DNA of 61,243 nt. Source: JAQVEM01 sp964616545 (GTDB lineage Bacteria; Actinomycetota; Humimicrobiia; Humimicrobiales; Humimicrobiaceae). The notes beneath the pieces are model-generated. The model was not told the DNA's origin and made no database searches. It worked only from the letters and a program-made list of their open reading frames with translations. Both the position numbers and the translations under genes were made by a program. The first letter of the stretch is position 1. Every line of letters begins with the position of its first letter. Positions 52,547 through 59,978 of the stretch are shown in pieces. The stretch lies in the NCBI GenBank assembly GCA_964616545.1, contig CAZTUA010000048.1, forward strand, positions 1-61,243, given 5' to 3'.

Positions 52547-53326
52547 TCAATGGTTGTGAGGGATACCTTTAATATGTAAAAGGAGGTGTTCATAATCATT
52601 TATATCCGTGATCCATCCATGGTTGGCGTCTGACCTGGAATCAAGGTCCTTTATGTAGGGCTTTATATCGAGCAGAGGAGTTTTGTTAAATACATCCAAT
52701 CCTGAAGTAAAAATCTTGTTATTCTTAATCTTTTTTATACGGGCGACACTGAGCCCGATAGAATTGGGGCGAACCGGTGACCTGCTGGCAAATACACCTA
52801 CCCTGATATTGCCAGCCCATGGTATGAGTGTGGTCATTGATAATTTCTTTTTTATTCTGTTTATATAATACAGGACATAGATATAACGAAATTTTGAAAG
52901 CTTATCAAGTCCGCTTGTATATTGGGGGTTGACCTCTATACAAAAGGTTCCTTCATCTTCATGCACAGGCTGGTAAGGCGCATTATCTTCATATGGAGTT
53001 CTAATAATCCCGATCTGATTAAAATAGATACTTTCTGATTTGTATTTTACTTTTACTATCCCGGGTTTTACCCCCGGTTTCTCTTTTGATTCCAAAAGAC
53101 GGCCCTGTCCCAGTTTTTTATTTGCCAGTTCTATATGCTCGTTGGCCTCTTTCGAAAGTTCGATAAATTTTCTAAGCTCGGCTGCAACTTCTTTAAGTCC
53201 CATTTTTTCTATTCTTTGGAGCCAGGTCTGATTGTCATGAATATGTTCTTTATTATGATTTATCCAGTAAGACATTAATAATTTTAATTTGTTGATATCA
53301 GGTTTAGATATTTTTTTATTATTCAT
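52547..53326 (-). CDS. TrmO/TsaA-type methyltransferase with N-terminal His-rich (DUF8180-like) domain
   Basis: 259 residues. The C-terminal part (about 100-255) is TrmO: YFNQIGIIRTPYEDNAPYQP, VGVFASRSPVRPNSIGLSVARI and LLDIKPYIKDLDSR. TrmO methylates t6A37 of tRNA using SAM. The first 75 residues are additional: LKLLMSYWINHNKEHIHDNQTWLQRIEKMGL, a helical domain with HNKEHIHD, resembling the DUF8180 domains found with nickel-related CooT proteins. It starts 3 bp after the CooT gene on the same strand. Confidence 0.8.
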   Translation of the reverse strand: MNNKKISKPDINKLKLLMSYWINHNKEHIHDNQTWLQRIEKMGLKEVAAELRKFIELSKEANEHIELANKKLGQGRLLESKEKPGVKPGIVKVKYKSESIYFNQIGIIRTPYEDNAPYQPVHEDEGTFCIEVNPQYTSGLDKLSKFRYIYVLYYINRIKKKLSMTTLIPWAGNIRVGVFASRSPVRPNSIGLSVARIKKIKNNKIFTSGLDVFNKTPLLDIKPYIKDLDSRSDANHGWITDINDYEHLLLHIKGIPHNH

Positions 53327-53329
53327 TTT

Positions 53330-53524
53330 TTATCTTTTTTTAGCTAAAATTGTAGTATTCTTGAGAAAATCAACTTTTTTTATATAATAGCCTTTTATTT
53401 TCTTATTTTCACCGAATATTGAATAAACTTCAATAATTCCCCGGTTATTTACTATGCCGGAAGCTTCTTCAATGAGAATTTTATCTTTCTCCTCCTTATC
53501 TAAATACACTTTAGAAAGGCACAT
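53330..53524 (-). CDS. cooT: CooT-family nickel-binding protein
   Basis: 64 residues. It starts MCLSKVYLDKEEKDKILIEE, with the N-terminal M-C-x-S-x-V-Y-L of CooT. The rest (GYYIKKVDFLKNTTILAKK) keeps the family's small beta fold. In Rhodospirillum rubrum CooT binds Ni(II) for CO dehydrogenase maturation; Cys2 is the nickel ligand. GAGGAGGT precedes the ATG. No CO dehydrogenase gene lies in the window, but the MetF/MetV module and this protein suggest one elsewhere (inference). Confidence 0.85.
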   Translation of the reverse strand: MCLSKVYLDKEEKDKILIEEASGIVNNRGIIEVYSIFGENKKIKGYYIKKVDFLKNTTILAKKR

Positions 53525-53599
53525 CTGGACCTCCTCTTCTATAAATATTTTTTATATCTAGTTTTTAAAATAGCTTACTTGGCATTTCTGCTAATAGCA

Positions 53600-54253
53600 T
53601 TATGTCATTTTTCTTGCTTTTAACAATCTTATATATTTCTTAAAGAATAGATGTTCTGAAAAGTCTCCAAACCCTTCATCTTCCAGAATCTTTTTCCAAT
53701 CCCTTTTAATAAAATCAAGAGCATAGGGGCATTCGAGACGCTTAAAAAGGAACCTGGAATAAAAAGGCATTTTTGTAAAAGAAAGTTCATTATAATCCAG
53801 AATAAAAAACTCACCGTTATATTTTAATGATTTAAAGGCGTTTCTTATTATCTGTAATCTTGCTTTCTGGGGGAATCCATGCAGGACAAAGGAGATAAAA
53901 GCCCTGTCAAAATACATTTTGTAATCTAAGTTTTTATCTATTCTCTTATAAATAACTCTGGCATTAGGATAACCGGCGCACTTTTTTTTAAATTGAGAAA
54001 CCATCTCTTTAGAAGTATCAAGGCCTAAAAATTCCCCTTCTCTGGAAAGTTGATTCATCATAAAACAGGCATTTTTCCCTGTTCCCGTGCCGAAATCAAT
54101 AATCCTGTGGCCGGGTTTAATTTTCATAAGTAAAATTATTTTCTTAATTAATGAAGTGTACCTGCCAAGCGTTATAATATTTAATAAATGGTCATAATAT
54201 TTTGCAAAAGCTCCGCTGATCTCAACTTTTGATTCTGGATAAAATTCGCTCAT
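53600..54253 (-). CDS. Class I SAM-dependent methyltransferase (UbiE-like)
   Basis: 217 residues. GHRIIDFGTGTGKNACFMMNQLSREGEFLGLDTSKEMV gives motif I (DFGTGTGK) and the acidic residue after the second strand. FDRAFISFVLHGFPQKARLQIIRNAFKSLKYNGEFFILDYNE gives the later motifs. The pattern resembles UbiE/MenG quinone and sterol methyltransferases, but the substrate is not known. It is separated from the CooT pair by 75 bp on the same strand. Confidence 0.8.
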   Translation of the reverse strand: MSEFYPESKVEISGAFAKYYDHLLNIITLGRYTSLIKKIILLMKIKPGHRIIDFGTGTGKNACFMMNQLSREGEFLGLDTSKEMVSQFKKKCAGYPNARVIYKRIDKNLDYKMYFDRAFISFVLHGFPQKARLQIIRNAFKSLKYNGEFFILDYNELSFTKMPFYSRFLFKRLECPYALDFIKRDWKKILEDEGFGDFSEHLFFKKYIRLLKARKMT

Positions 54254-54315
54254 TGTCAGATTCCCATTCCAGACTTTGATCTATTGTTTTTTGCTGTCTT
54301 TATATTATATCTATA

Positions 54316-54780
54316 TCATAATTGAGAAGCCATTATGATTTCCGGCTCCAGGATTATTTTAGACTTTACAGAATTTGTGATAAAGCATTTCTCCTCAGAG
54401 ACTATTAGCAGATTTTCTGCTGTTTCTATATCATCTTTAGATCTGACTATTATTTTCGGCCTGATTATTATTCTGGAAAAGGAGTATTTCATTTCAAACA
54501 ATTCAACAATTCCTTCGGCCTGACTTTCATAACTTATGAATTTAAAATCCTTTTTAACAGCATAGTAGGAGAACGTGGTCATAAAACAGGAATTGACGGA
54601 GGCTACCAGCAGTTCTTCTGGCGTCCAGATTCCAGGTTTGCCGCCAAATTCAACCGGAGTTGATAATTTAATGGAGGGTTTGCCCCTGGATTCTATTATG
54701 CCTTCCCCTTTTCCCGTAAGCTTTATACCGGCATTGTAAATAAATCTTTTCCCCTTGACCTTAACTTTATACTCATTCAT
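54316..54780 (-). CDS. OsmC-family protein
   Basis: 154 residues. GGKPGIWTPEELLVASVNSCFMTTFSYYA places the first catalytic Cys in NSCFM. NLLIVSEEKCFITNSVKS holds the second Cys. OsmC proteins reduce organic hydroperoxides or act on sulfur donors. Both cysteines are present, so it is probably active. It lies in the middle of a minus-strand run of redox genes. Confidence 0.88.
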   Translation of the reverse strand: MNEYKVKVKGKRFIYNAGIKLTGKGEGIIESRGKPSIKLSTPVEFGGKPGIWTPEELLVASVNSCFMTTFSYYAVKKDFKFISYESQAEGIVELFEMKYSFSRIIIRPKIIVRSKDDIETAENLLIVSEEKCFITNSVKSKIILEPEIIMASQL

Positions 54781-54814
54781 TTTTAAACTCCTGCAAATAT
54801 TTAAATAATCATAT

Positions 54815-55000
54815 TTATTGGGATTTTAGTTTTTTGAGCCTTTCCTTTTTGCTTCTGTGTTCTTCTTCCAGGTACTCTAATTGAAGCATCATTTCAGGCT
54901 TAACTGAGTGAGCAGGAAGACTTAATTCTTTTTCTTTTATTTTATTCTCTATCTCTGTTATTTCCTGTTCTAATTTTTTAATTTCTTTAGAAAATTCCAT
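54815..55000 (-). CDS. Small coiled-coil protein
   Basis: 61 residues, starting MEFSKEIKKLEQEITEIENK and followed by ... LEEEHRSKKERLKKLKSQ. Almost entirely a heptad-rich helix with a break at LPAHSVKPEMM. Its ATG overlaps the ferredoxin stop codon (TGATG), so translation is coupled. It may form a dimer or bind the ferredoxin. Function unknown. Confidence 0.7.
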   Translation of the reverse strand: MEFSKEIKKLEQEITEIENKIKEKELSLPAHSVKPEMMLQLEYLEEEHRSKKERLKKLKSQ

Positions 55001-55353
55001 CAGTCAATTTTCTTAAGTTCTTCTAATGTTTTTTCTGCAATTGCCTTTTCATTATTAAAATGTTTTTTCATCCTGTTAAGGCATTTCTGTCTTTCACTTT
55101 TATCTTCAAGATATTTTTCACAGGCATCCATAAATTTTATTGTTTCTTCTATATTTGCTTTTACTCTTGCAGGTGCTTTCTCGCTATCGTGTCTTACTGC
55201 ATCTTCCGGACAAACATCATGACATTTGCCACAGTGTATGCACCCCGACATATCTATAACAGCGGTATCATCCTCTATAAATATTGTATCTATGGGACAC
55301 TCATCTACACAGATCCCACAACCTATACATTTGTCTATGTCTACCCACGGCAT
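55000..55353 (-). CDS. 2[4Fe-4S] ferredoxin with helical C-terminal extension
   Basis: 117 residues. CIGCGICVDECPIDTIFIEDDTAVIDMSGCIHCGKCHDVCPEDAV holds two full clusters (about 9-55). The C-terminal 60 residues are helical and charged (EETIKFMDACEKYLEDKSERQKCLNRM ...) with two more cysteines. A dedicated electron carrier for the minus-strand redox genes is likely (inference). It is translationally coupled to the coiled-coil gene. Confidence 0.9.
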   Translation of the reverse strand: MPWVDIDKCIGCGICVDECPIDTIFIEDDTAVIDMSGCIHCGKCHDVCPEDAVRHDSEKAPARVKANIEETIKFMDACEKYLEDKSERQKCLNRMKKHFNNEKAIAEKTLEELKKID

Positions 55354-55405
55354 TTTTAGTCTCCTCTCCTATAAAAATATTTATTTCTTATGACTGATAA
55401 AAATT

Positions 55406-55936
55406 TTAAATAAATTTATCCAGTATCTGCCTGCCCAATCTTTTAGCATCCTTTAAGGCTTCTTTGTCTTTTGAAATATCACCTTTTTTATATGCAAATC
55501 CTGTAACCCCCGGAAATTTGGTTAATCCCAGTCTTGAAAGGTATTCTTCAATTTCATATCCGGCGGCCCCCAATCTACGTCTGCCGACTACAATATACGA
55601 GCCGATCTTTCCATCAAGCTGGCCTTTTCTTAAGTGCCAGGTTCTTTCCATAAAAATTCTAAGACGTGATGTAACACCGCCCATATAGGAAGGGCTGGAT
55701 AGTATAATAACCCGGGAATCTTTGATTTTAGTATATAATATCTGCATGTCATCTTCTATAACGCATATGCCGTTTTTATCACAGCTCTGACACCCATTGC
55801 ACGGTTTAATATCATAATTTTTTAAAAAAATTAATTCTGTATCAAATACAGATTCAAGGGTTTTTAAAACTTCTTTTATCAAATAAACTGAATTTCCATT
55901 TTTATGTGGTGAACCTGAAATTCCAATTGCTTTCAT
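55406..55936 (-). CDS. Flavodoxin-fold iron-sulfur flavoprotein
   Basis: 176 residues. KAIGISGSPHKNGNSVYLIKEVL is the FMN-phosphate loop. CNGCQSCDKNGICVIEDDMQ (CxxCxxCx5C, about 46-58) is the compact cysteine motif of iron-sulfur flavoproteins from methanogens and clostridia. VILSSPSYMGGVTSRLRIFMERTW follows. It should pass electrons between ferredoxin and an acceptor. It lies 3 bp after the DUF1638 gene stop on the minus strand. Confidence 0.88.
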   Translation of the reverse strand: MKAIGISGSPHKNGNSVYLIKEVLKTLESVFDTELIFLKNYDIKPCNGCQSCDKNGICVIEDDMQILYTKIKDSRVIILSSPSYMGGVTSRLRIFMERTWHLRKGQLDGKIGSYIVVGRRRLGAAGYEIEEYLSRLGLTKFPGVTGFAYKKGDISKDKEALKDAKRLGRQILDKFI

Positions 55937-55939
55937 ATT

Positions 55940-56587
55940 TTATTCCTGTCTGATATTTTCTAATAGAAGTTTTTTAAAACGGTCCAGAGTAACCTTATAA
56001 GGCTGTATCTGAATTCCCATCCAGTCAGAAAATTCAAGAATCTTTTCCGGATTACTCTCGCTATATTTATCCCAGAATCCAATACCGTCAAGTAAAATAG
56101 CTCCTCCGGTGTGCATGGGGAAATTTTCATTTGCCATTGCTTTATCCCAATCCTGAAAGACATACTTTTTGTACAATATCCACCCGGGCGTGAGCCATAA
56201 TACTTTTTCATCTTTTACAAGGGTTTTTGCTATCTCCTCTCTCTCCTCCATACTTGCCAGCATATCCATGCAATGACTTGCATTAATCCTTCTAATACTT
56301 TTCCCCTGCTGTTTTATTATGTCATCTATGGATTTACCAGGTTCTTTTATATTTATATAGCAATATTTGCCTCCATAAACTACTATGATATTTTCGGAGT
56401 GTTTCTTTGCGAGATTGATTTTATCCAATAATTGGCTTTCAAGTTCTGACGGAACCTCGTGTCTGCCCGGTTTGGTATAAAAAATTTTATCTGCATCCAA
56501 AAAACCGCTTTTTTTAAGATAATTTAACTCTGGTGCCAGTGTTCCGCATGAGACGATAGCATAATTTTTAAAAGATTGTTTTATCAT
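55940..56587 (-). CDS. DUF1638 protein
   Basis: 215 residues. YAIVSCGTLAPELNYLKKSG, IIVVYGGKYCYIN, RINASHCMDMLA and EKVLWLTPGWILYKKYVFQDWDKA match the DUF1638 family, with the conserved SCGTL, YGxC and HCxD cysteines and histidines. To my knowledge such genes often lie near corrinoid or SAM methyltransferases in methylotrophic anaerobes, and the biochemical role is unsolved. It lies between a methyltransferase and the iron-sulfur flavoprotein, in one probable operon. Confidence 0.85.
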   Translation of the reverse strand: MIKQSFKNYAIVSCGTLAPELNYLKKSGFLDADKIFYTKPGRHEVPSELESQLLDKINLAKKHSENIIVVYGGKYCYINIKEPGKSIDDIIKQQGKSIRRINASHCMDMLASMEEREEIAKTLVKDEKVLWLTPGWILYKKYVFQDWDKAMANENFPMHTGGAILLDGIGFWDKYSESNPEKILEFSDWMGIQIQPYKVTLDRFKKLLLENIRQE

Positions 56588-56605
56588 TTTAATATTTTAA
56601 TAATT

Positions 56606-57142
56606 TTAGCGTTTTTTAAAATTCCAGATACATCCTTTTTGTATATTATTATCATGAACCAGGAAATCACAAATTTCTTTTTCTAAAATAAAACTACTAT
56701 TTATTATTGTTTGTTTAAGCTTGTCTTTATCAATATGTTCCGGATAAATTGAAATTATACCGCGGTCTTTTAAAATCCTGTAAACTTCATTTAAAAGCAT
56801 CAGTAATTTATTATTTTCAATAGAGAAATACCAGAAAATGTCGTAAAGAAGTGCCATATCTATGGATTTATCCGGCAGAGGCAGAACTTCTTTAAACTCT
56901 CTTTCTATTACTTTGATATTTTTTAGATTTGTTTTACTCGATTTTTCCTTTAATATATTAATTTTATCTTTGTTCATTTCCACGGCATATACCAGACCTT
57001 CTCTGTCTACTATTCTGGCAGTGGGTAAAGTATAATTACCTTCACCGCAGCAGCAGTCAAGCACTGTATTTCCTTTTTTGACTCCCACTTTTTTTAGAAG
57101 TTTTATGCTGTCGTTTTTTATCCAGTTATTTTTTTCAACCAT
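56606..57142 (-). CDS. Class I SAM-dependent methyltransferase
   Basis: 178 residues. NTVLDCCCGEGNYTLPTARIVDREGLVYAVEMNKDKI holds motif I (DCCCGEGNY) and the acidic ribose-binding residue. SIDMALLYDIFWYFSIENNKLLMLLNEVYRILKDRGIISIYPEHID follows. Three consecutive cysteines in motif I are unusual. It heads the minus-strand operon and resembles arsenite/UbiE-type methyltransferases only distantly. The substrate is unknown. Confidence 0.8.
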   Translation of the reverse strand: MVEKNNWIKNDSIKLLKKVGVKKGNTVLDCCCGEGNYTLPTARIVDREGLVYAVEMNKDKINILKEKSSKTNLKNIKVIEREFKEVLPLPDKSIDMALLYDIFWYFSIENNKLLMLLNEVYRILKDRGIISIYPEHIDKDKLKQTIINSSFILEKEICDFLVHDNNIQKGCIWNFKKR

Positions 57143-57301
57143 TTTATTAGAAACCGTTATTTTATTAGTTTAATGATTTGTTTAAGACAGATCGTAGAAA
57201 TAATTTCTTATTATAAATTATATAAGTACCATTAAACATGCTTAATTCTTCTAGATTAGTTCTTCTATGACAAAATTTTAAATTATTGTTAAAAAATTAA
57301 G

Positions 57302-57347
57302 TTTACAGTTTAAGATAATTATATTAGAATTATGGGCATTTGTTAAT
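57302..57347 (+). promoter_or_regulatory. Promoter with operator-like site before the flavoprotein oxidoreductase
   Basis: TTTACA (57302-57307), a 17-bp spacer and TAGAAT (57325-57330) each match consensus at five of six bases. ATGGGCATTTGTTAAT (57332-57347) lies over the start point and matches the site at 43510-43525 at 14 of 16 bases. Binding there would block transcription. Confidence 0.65.
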
Positions 57348-57352
57348 AAATA

Positions 57353-58714
57353 TTGTCCAGGAGGTTAAAAATTAAAGAGTATAACATTGTGATAATAGGA
57401 GGAAGTGCGGCAGGGCTGACCGCAGGAATTACAGCCAGAAGATTTTACGGAGACAAGAAGATCCTGATGGTGAGAGAGGAAGAGAAAGTTTTAATCCCGT
57501 GTGGAATACCGTATATTTTTGGAACGGTTGGCACACCAGATAAAAATTTAATTCCTGATGCAGCGCTTGAGAAGAACAATATAGATCTTCTTATAGGAGA
57601 AGTAGAAAAAATCGAAAAGGAGCAAAAGGTTCTAAAGATTGCAGGGAGTGAAGATGTAAAGTATGAGAAACTGATAATAGCAACTGGTTCGGAACCTATA
57701 AAACCGCCAATTGAGGGAGCCGATAAGGAAAATGTTTTTGTAGTCAAAAAGGATGTGAACTACCTTTCATCTATGCTGGATAAGGTAAATCAGGCGAAGA
57801 ATATGGTTATAATCGGCGGCGGATTTATAGGGATGGAATTTGCAGATGAATGCAGGAAAAACAGGAATATAAATATTTCTATTGTAGAAATGCTGCCTCA
57901 TTGCCTTATGGTGACATTTGATGAAGAATTATGCGCGCATGCGGAAAGTTTAATAAAAGAAAAGGGTATAAATGTAATTGCTGATGAAAAAGTTGAATCT
58001 ATTGTTGGAGATAAAAAGGTAGAGGGAGTTAAGTTAGCCAGTGGAAAAACCCTGGAAGCTGATATTGTACTTATTGGAATCGGGGCAAAACCAAATTCTA
58101 AAATTGCAGAAGAGGCCGGAATAGAAGTTAATCAGAAGGGAGCAATTGTAGTTGACAGTTATATGCAGACAGGTGAGAAAGATATCTTTTCATGCGGAGA
58201 CTGTTGTGATAAATTTTCTTTCTTTAACAGGAAATGTTCTAATTTGATGCTTGCGTCCATAGCAACTAATGAAGCAAGAATAGCCGGGGCAAATTTATAT
58301 AAGTTCAACAGGATAAATGAAGGTGTAATCGGCGCTTTTTCAACTGTCATTGGAGAAACAGCTTTTGCAAGGGCAGGAATGTCTGTAAATGAAGCAGAAA
58401 AAAATAACTATAGTGTGGTTGTAGGTACCGCAGAAGGCCCAAATACCCATCCCGGCTGTATGCCCGGTGCAAGTAATTTAAAGGTAACTCTGTTATTCGA
58501 AAAGGGTTCCGGGACGCTGCTCGGCGGTGAGCTGATGGGGGCAAAATCCGGAGGAGAGTTGATTAACCTTATAAGCGGATGCATCCATGAAAGAATGAGT
58601 GCAGATGATATTGCCACCTTCCAGATGGGTACACATCCGGCACTGACTGCTTCCCCAATTGCTTACCAGATAAGCAACGCAGCAGAAATTGCAGTTAAAA
58701 AACTAAGAGAGTAA
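57353..58714 (+). CDS. FAD-dependent pyridine nucleotide-disulfide oxidoreductase (CoA-disulfide reductase/Nox type)
   Basis: 453 residues from a TTG at 57353, but a perfect AGGAGG (57359-57364) lies inside that frame. Six bases past it is an in-frame ATT (57371), so translation may start at ATT (447 residues). YNIVIIGGSAAGLTAGITARRFYG binds FAD. VLIPCGIPYIF holds the redox Cys. MVIIGGGFIGMEFADECRK binds NAD(P)H, and KDIFSCGDCCD the FAD. The C-terminal dimer domain ends ALTASPIAYQISNAAEIAVKKL. These enzymes reduce CoA disulfides, polysulfide or oxygen. Confidence 0.9.
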   Translation: MSRRLKIKEYNIVIIGGSAAGLTAGITARRFYGDKKILMVREEEKVLIPCGIPYIFGTVGTPDKNLIPDAALEKNNIDLLIGEVEKIEKEQKVLKIAGSEDVKYEKLIIATGSEPIKPPIEGADKENVFVVKKDVNYLSSMLDKVNQAKNMVIIGGGFIGMEFADECRKNRNINISIVEMLPHCLMVTFDEELCAHAESLIKEKGINVIADEKVESIVGDKKVEGVKLASGKTLEADIVLIGIGAKPNSKIAEEAGIEVNQKGAIVVDSYMQTGEKDIFSCGDCCDKFSFFNRKCSNLMLASIATNEARIAGANLYKFNRINEGVIGAFSTVIGETAFARAGMSVNEAEKNNYSVVVGTAEGPNTHPGCMPGASNLKVTLLFEKGSGTLLGGELMGAKSGGELINLISGCIHERMSADDIATFQMGTHPALTASPIAYQISNAAEIAVKKLRE

Positions 58715-58888
58715 ACGCAGAGTTATATAAAGAAAAACTATTTTTATTCTTTATATAACATTTTATTAATATAAAGGGTAGAATCACATGCAGAGTGGTT
58801 TGCAGTAGAGGCATGCAGTAATTTGCATGTGCTTGTGCGTGTAGTGTAATGTCTGGAAAGAGTACAGCTATCCCGGGAGGTTAAAATC

Positions 58889-58902
58889 AAAAAAAAAAAA
58901 AA
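58889..58902 (+). repeat. A14 tract
   Basis: Fourteen consecutive A residues, the last being the A of a possible ATG (58902) of an 18-codon frame (MIEFFNIKAGNYEEINKL-stop) that overlaps the DnaJ-domain gene. GGGAGG lies 8 bp before the run. Confidence 0.8.
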
Positions 58903-58935
58903 TGATTGAATTTTTTAATATAAAAGCGGGTAATT

Positions 58936-59262
58936 ATGAAGAAATTAATAAGCTTTGAAGATATAGACAGGGCCAGAAAGGTACTGGAACTGGGTGAGAC
59001 AGCAAGCATGCAGGAAATTAAAAATAAATACAGGGAACTGTCTTTAAAGTATCACCCGGACAGGCATAATACCAGTTCAAAGAAAAATGAGTATGAAGAA
59101 AAAATTAAAGAAATAAATAACTCGTATGAAATCATCGTGAACTACTGTATAAAGTACCCTATTTCTTTCAGTGCTGAAAAAGCCGGGAAAATTGAAGAGG
59201 GGGAATATATAAAGCAGCATTACAGGAAATTTTACGATGGCTGGTGGGGCGATTCAGAATGA
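58936..59262 (+). CDS. DnaJ-domain protein
   Basis: 108 residues. Residues about 12-70 (ARKVLELGETASMQEIKNKYRELSLKYHPDRHNTSSKKNEYEEKIKEINNSYEIIVNYC) are a J-domain with the essential HPD. The remaining 38 residues (EYIKQHYRKFYDGWWGDSE) are not a known DnaJ extension. It should stimulate an Hsp70 ATPase on a particular client. It overlaps the following methyltransferase by 4 bp. Confidence 0.9.
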   Translation: MKKLISFEDIDRARKVLELGETASMQEIKNKYRELSLKYHPDRHNTSSKKNEYEEKIKEINNSYEIIVNYCIKYPISFSAEKAGKIEEGEYIKQHYRKFYDGWWGDSE

Positions 59263-59891
59263 TGGCCAGGATTGAACCTTTCGAAGAACACCCGAAAAAA
59301 TATGAGAGATGGTTTGAGAATAATAAATATGTTTACCGGTCCGAAGTTAATGCAATAAAAAGTATTATGCCTGATTTTAAAAAGGGAGTGGAAATTGGTG
59401 CCGGAAGCGGCAGGTTTGCATTGCCCCTGGACATAGAATATGGCGTAGAACCTTCACGGGCAATGAGGGAGATTGCGGAAAGAAGGGGGATAAAGGTAAT
59501 CGAGGGGATTGCCGAAAATCTTCCATATGAAGACAGCAGTTTTGAGGTTGCTCTAATGGTAACGACACTTTGCTTTCTGGACGATGTTGAAAAAGCTTTC
59601 TGTGAAGTCTGCAGGATACTGGAACCGGGTGGCTTCTTTATAAATGGTTTTGTAGATAAAAACAGCAAAACGGGCAAAATATATCAAAAAAATAAAAAAG
59701 AAAGTGTTTTCTACAGAGTGGCAAGTTTTTATTCAGTAGAAGAAGTTATAGGAATACTGGAAAAAACAGGCTTTAAAAATTTTAAGTTCAGGCAGACGAT
59801 TTTTGACCTCCCTGATAAAATAACTGAAGAGCAGGAAGCAAGAGAAGGATACGGGGAAGGTTCCTTTGTTGTTATAAGAGCTCAGAAATGA
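59259..59891 (+). CDS. SAM-dependent methyltransferase coupled to the J-protein
   Basis: 210 residues from the ATG at 59259, which overlaps the DnaJ-domain stop codon as ATGA. A GTG at 59244 is also in frame. FKKGVEIGAGSGRFALPLDIEYGVEPS contains motif I and the acidic partner residue, then SSFEVALMVTTLCFLDDVEKAFCEVCRILEPGGFFINGFVDKNS. It is related to the UbiE/class I methyltransferases. Substrate unknown. Confidence 0.85.
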   Translation: MMARIEPFEEHPKKYERWFENNKYVYRSEVNAIKSIMPDFKKGVEIGAGSGRFALPLDIEYGVEPSRAMREIAERRGIKVIEGIAENLPYEDSSFEVALMVTTLCFLDDVEKAFCEVCRILEPGGFFINGFVDKNSKTGKIYQKNKKESVFYRVASFYSVEEVIGILEKTGFKNFKFRQTIFDLPDKITEEQEAREGYGEGSFVVIRAQK

Positions 59892-59978
59892 TTGAATACC
59901 ATTTATGTTTAATATAGATATAAATTATTATAATAATGGTCTTTAAAAGAATATTGGAATATTCTGTAGATAATAATT

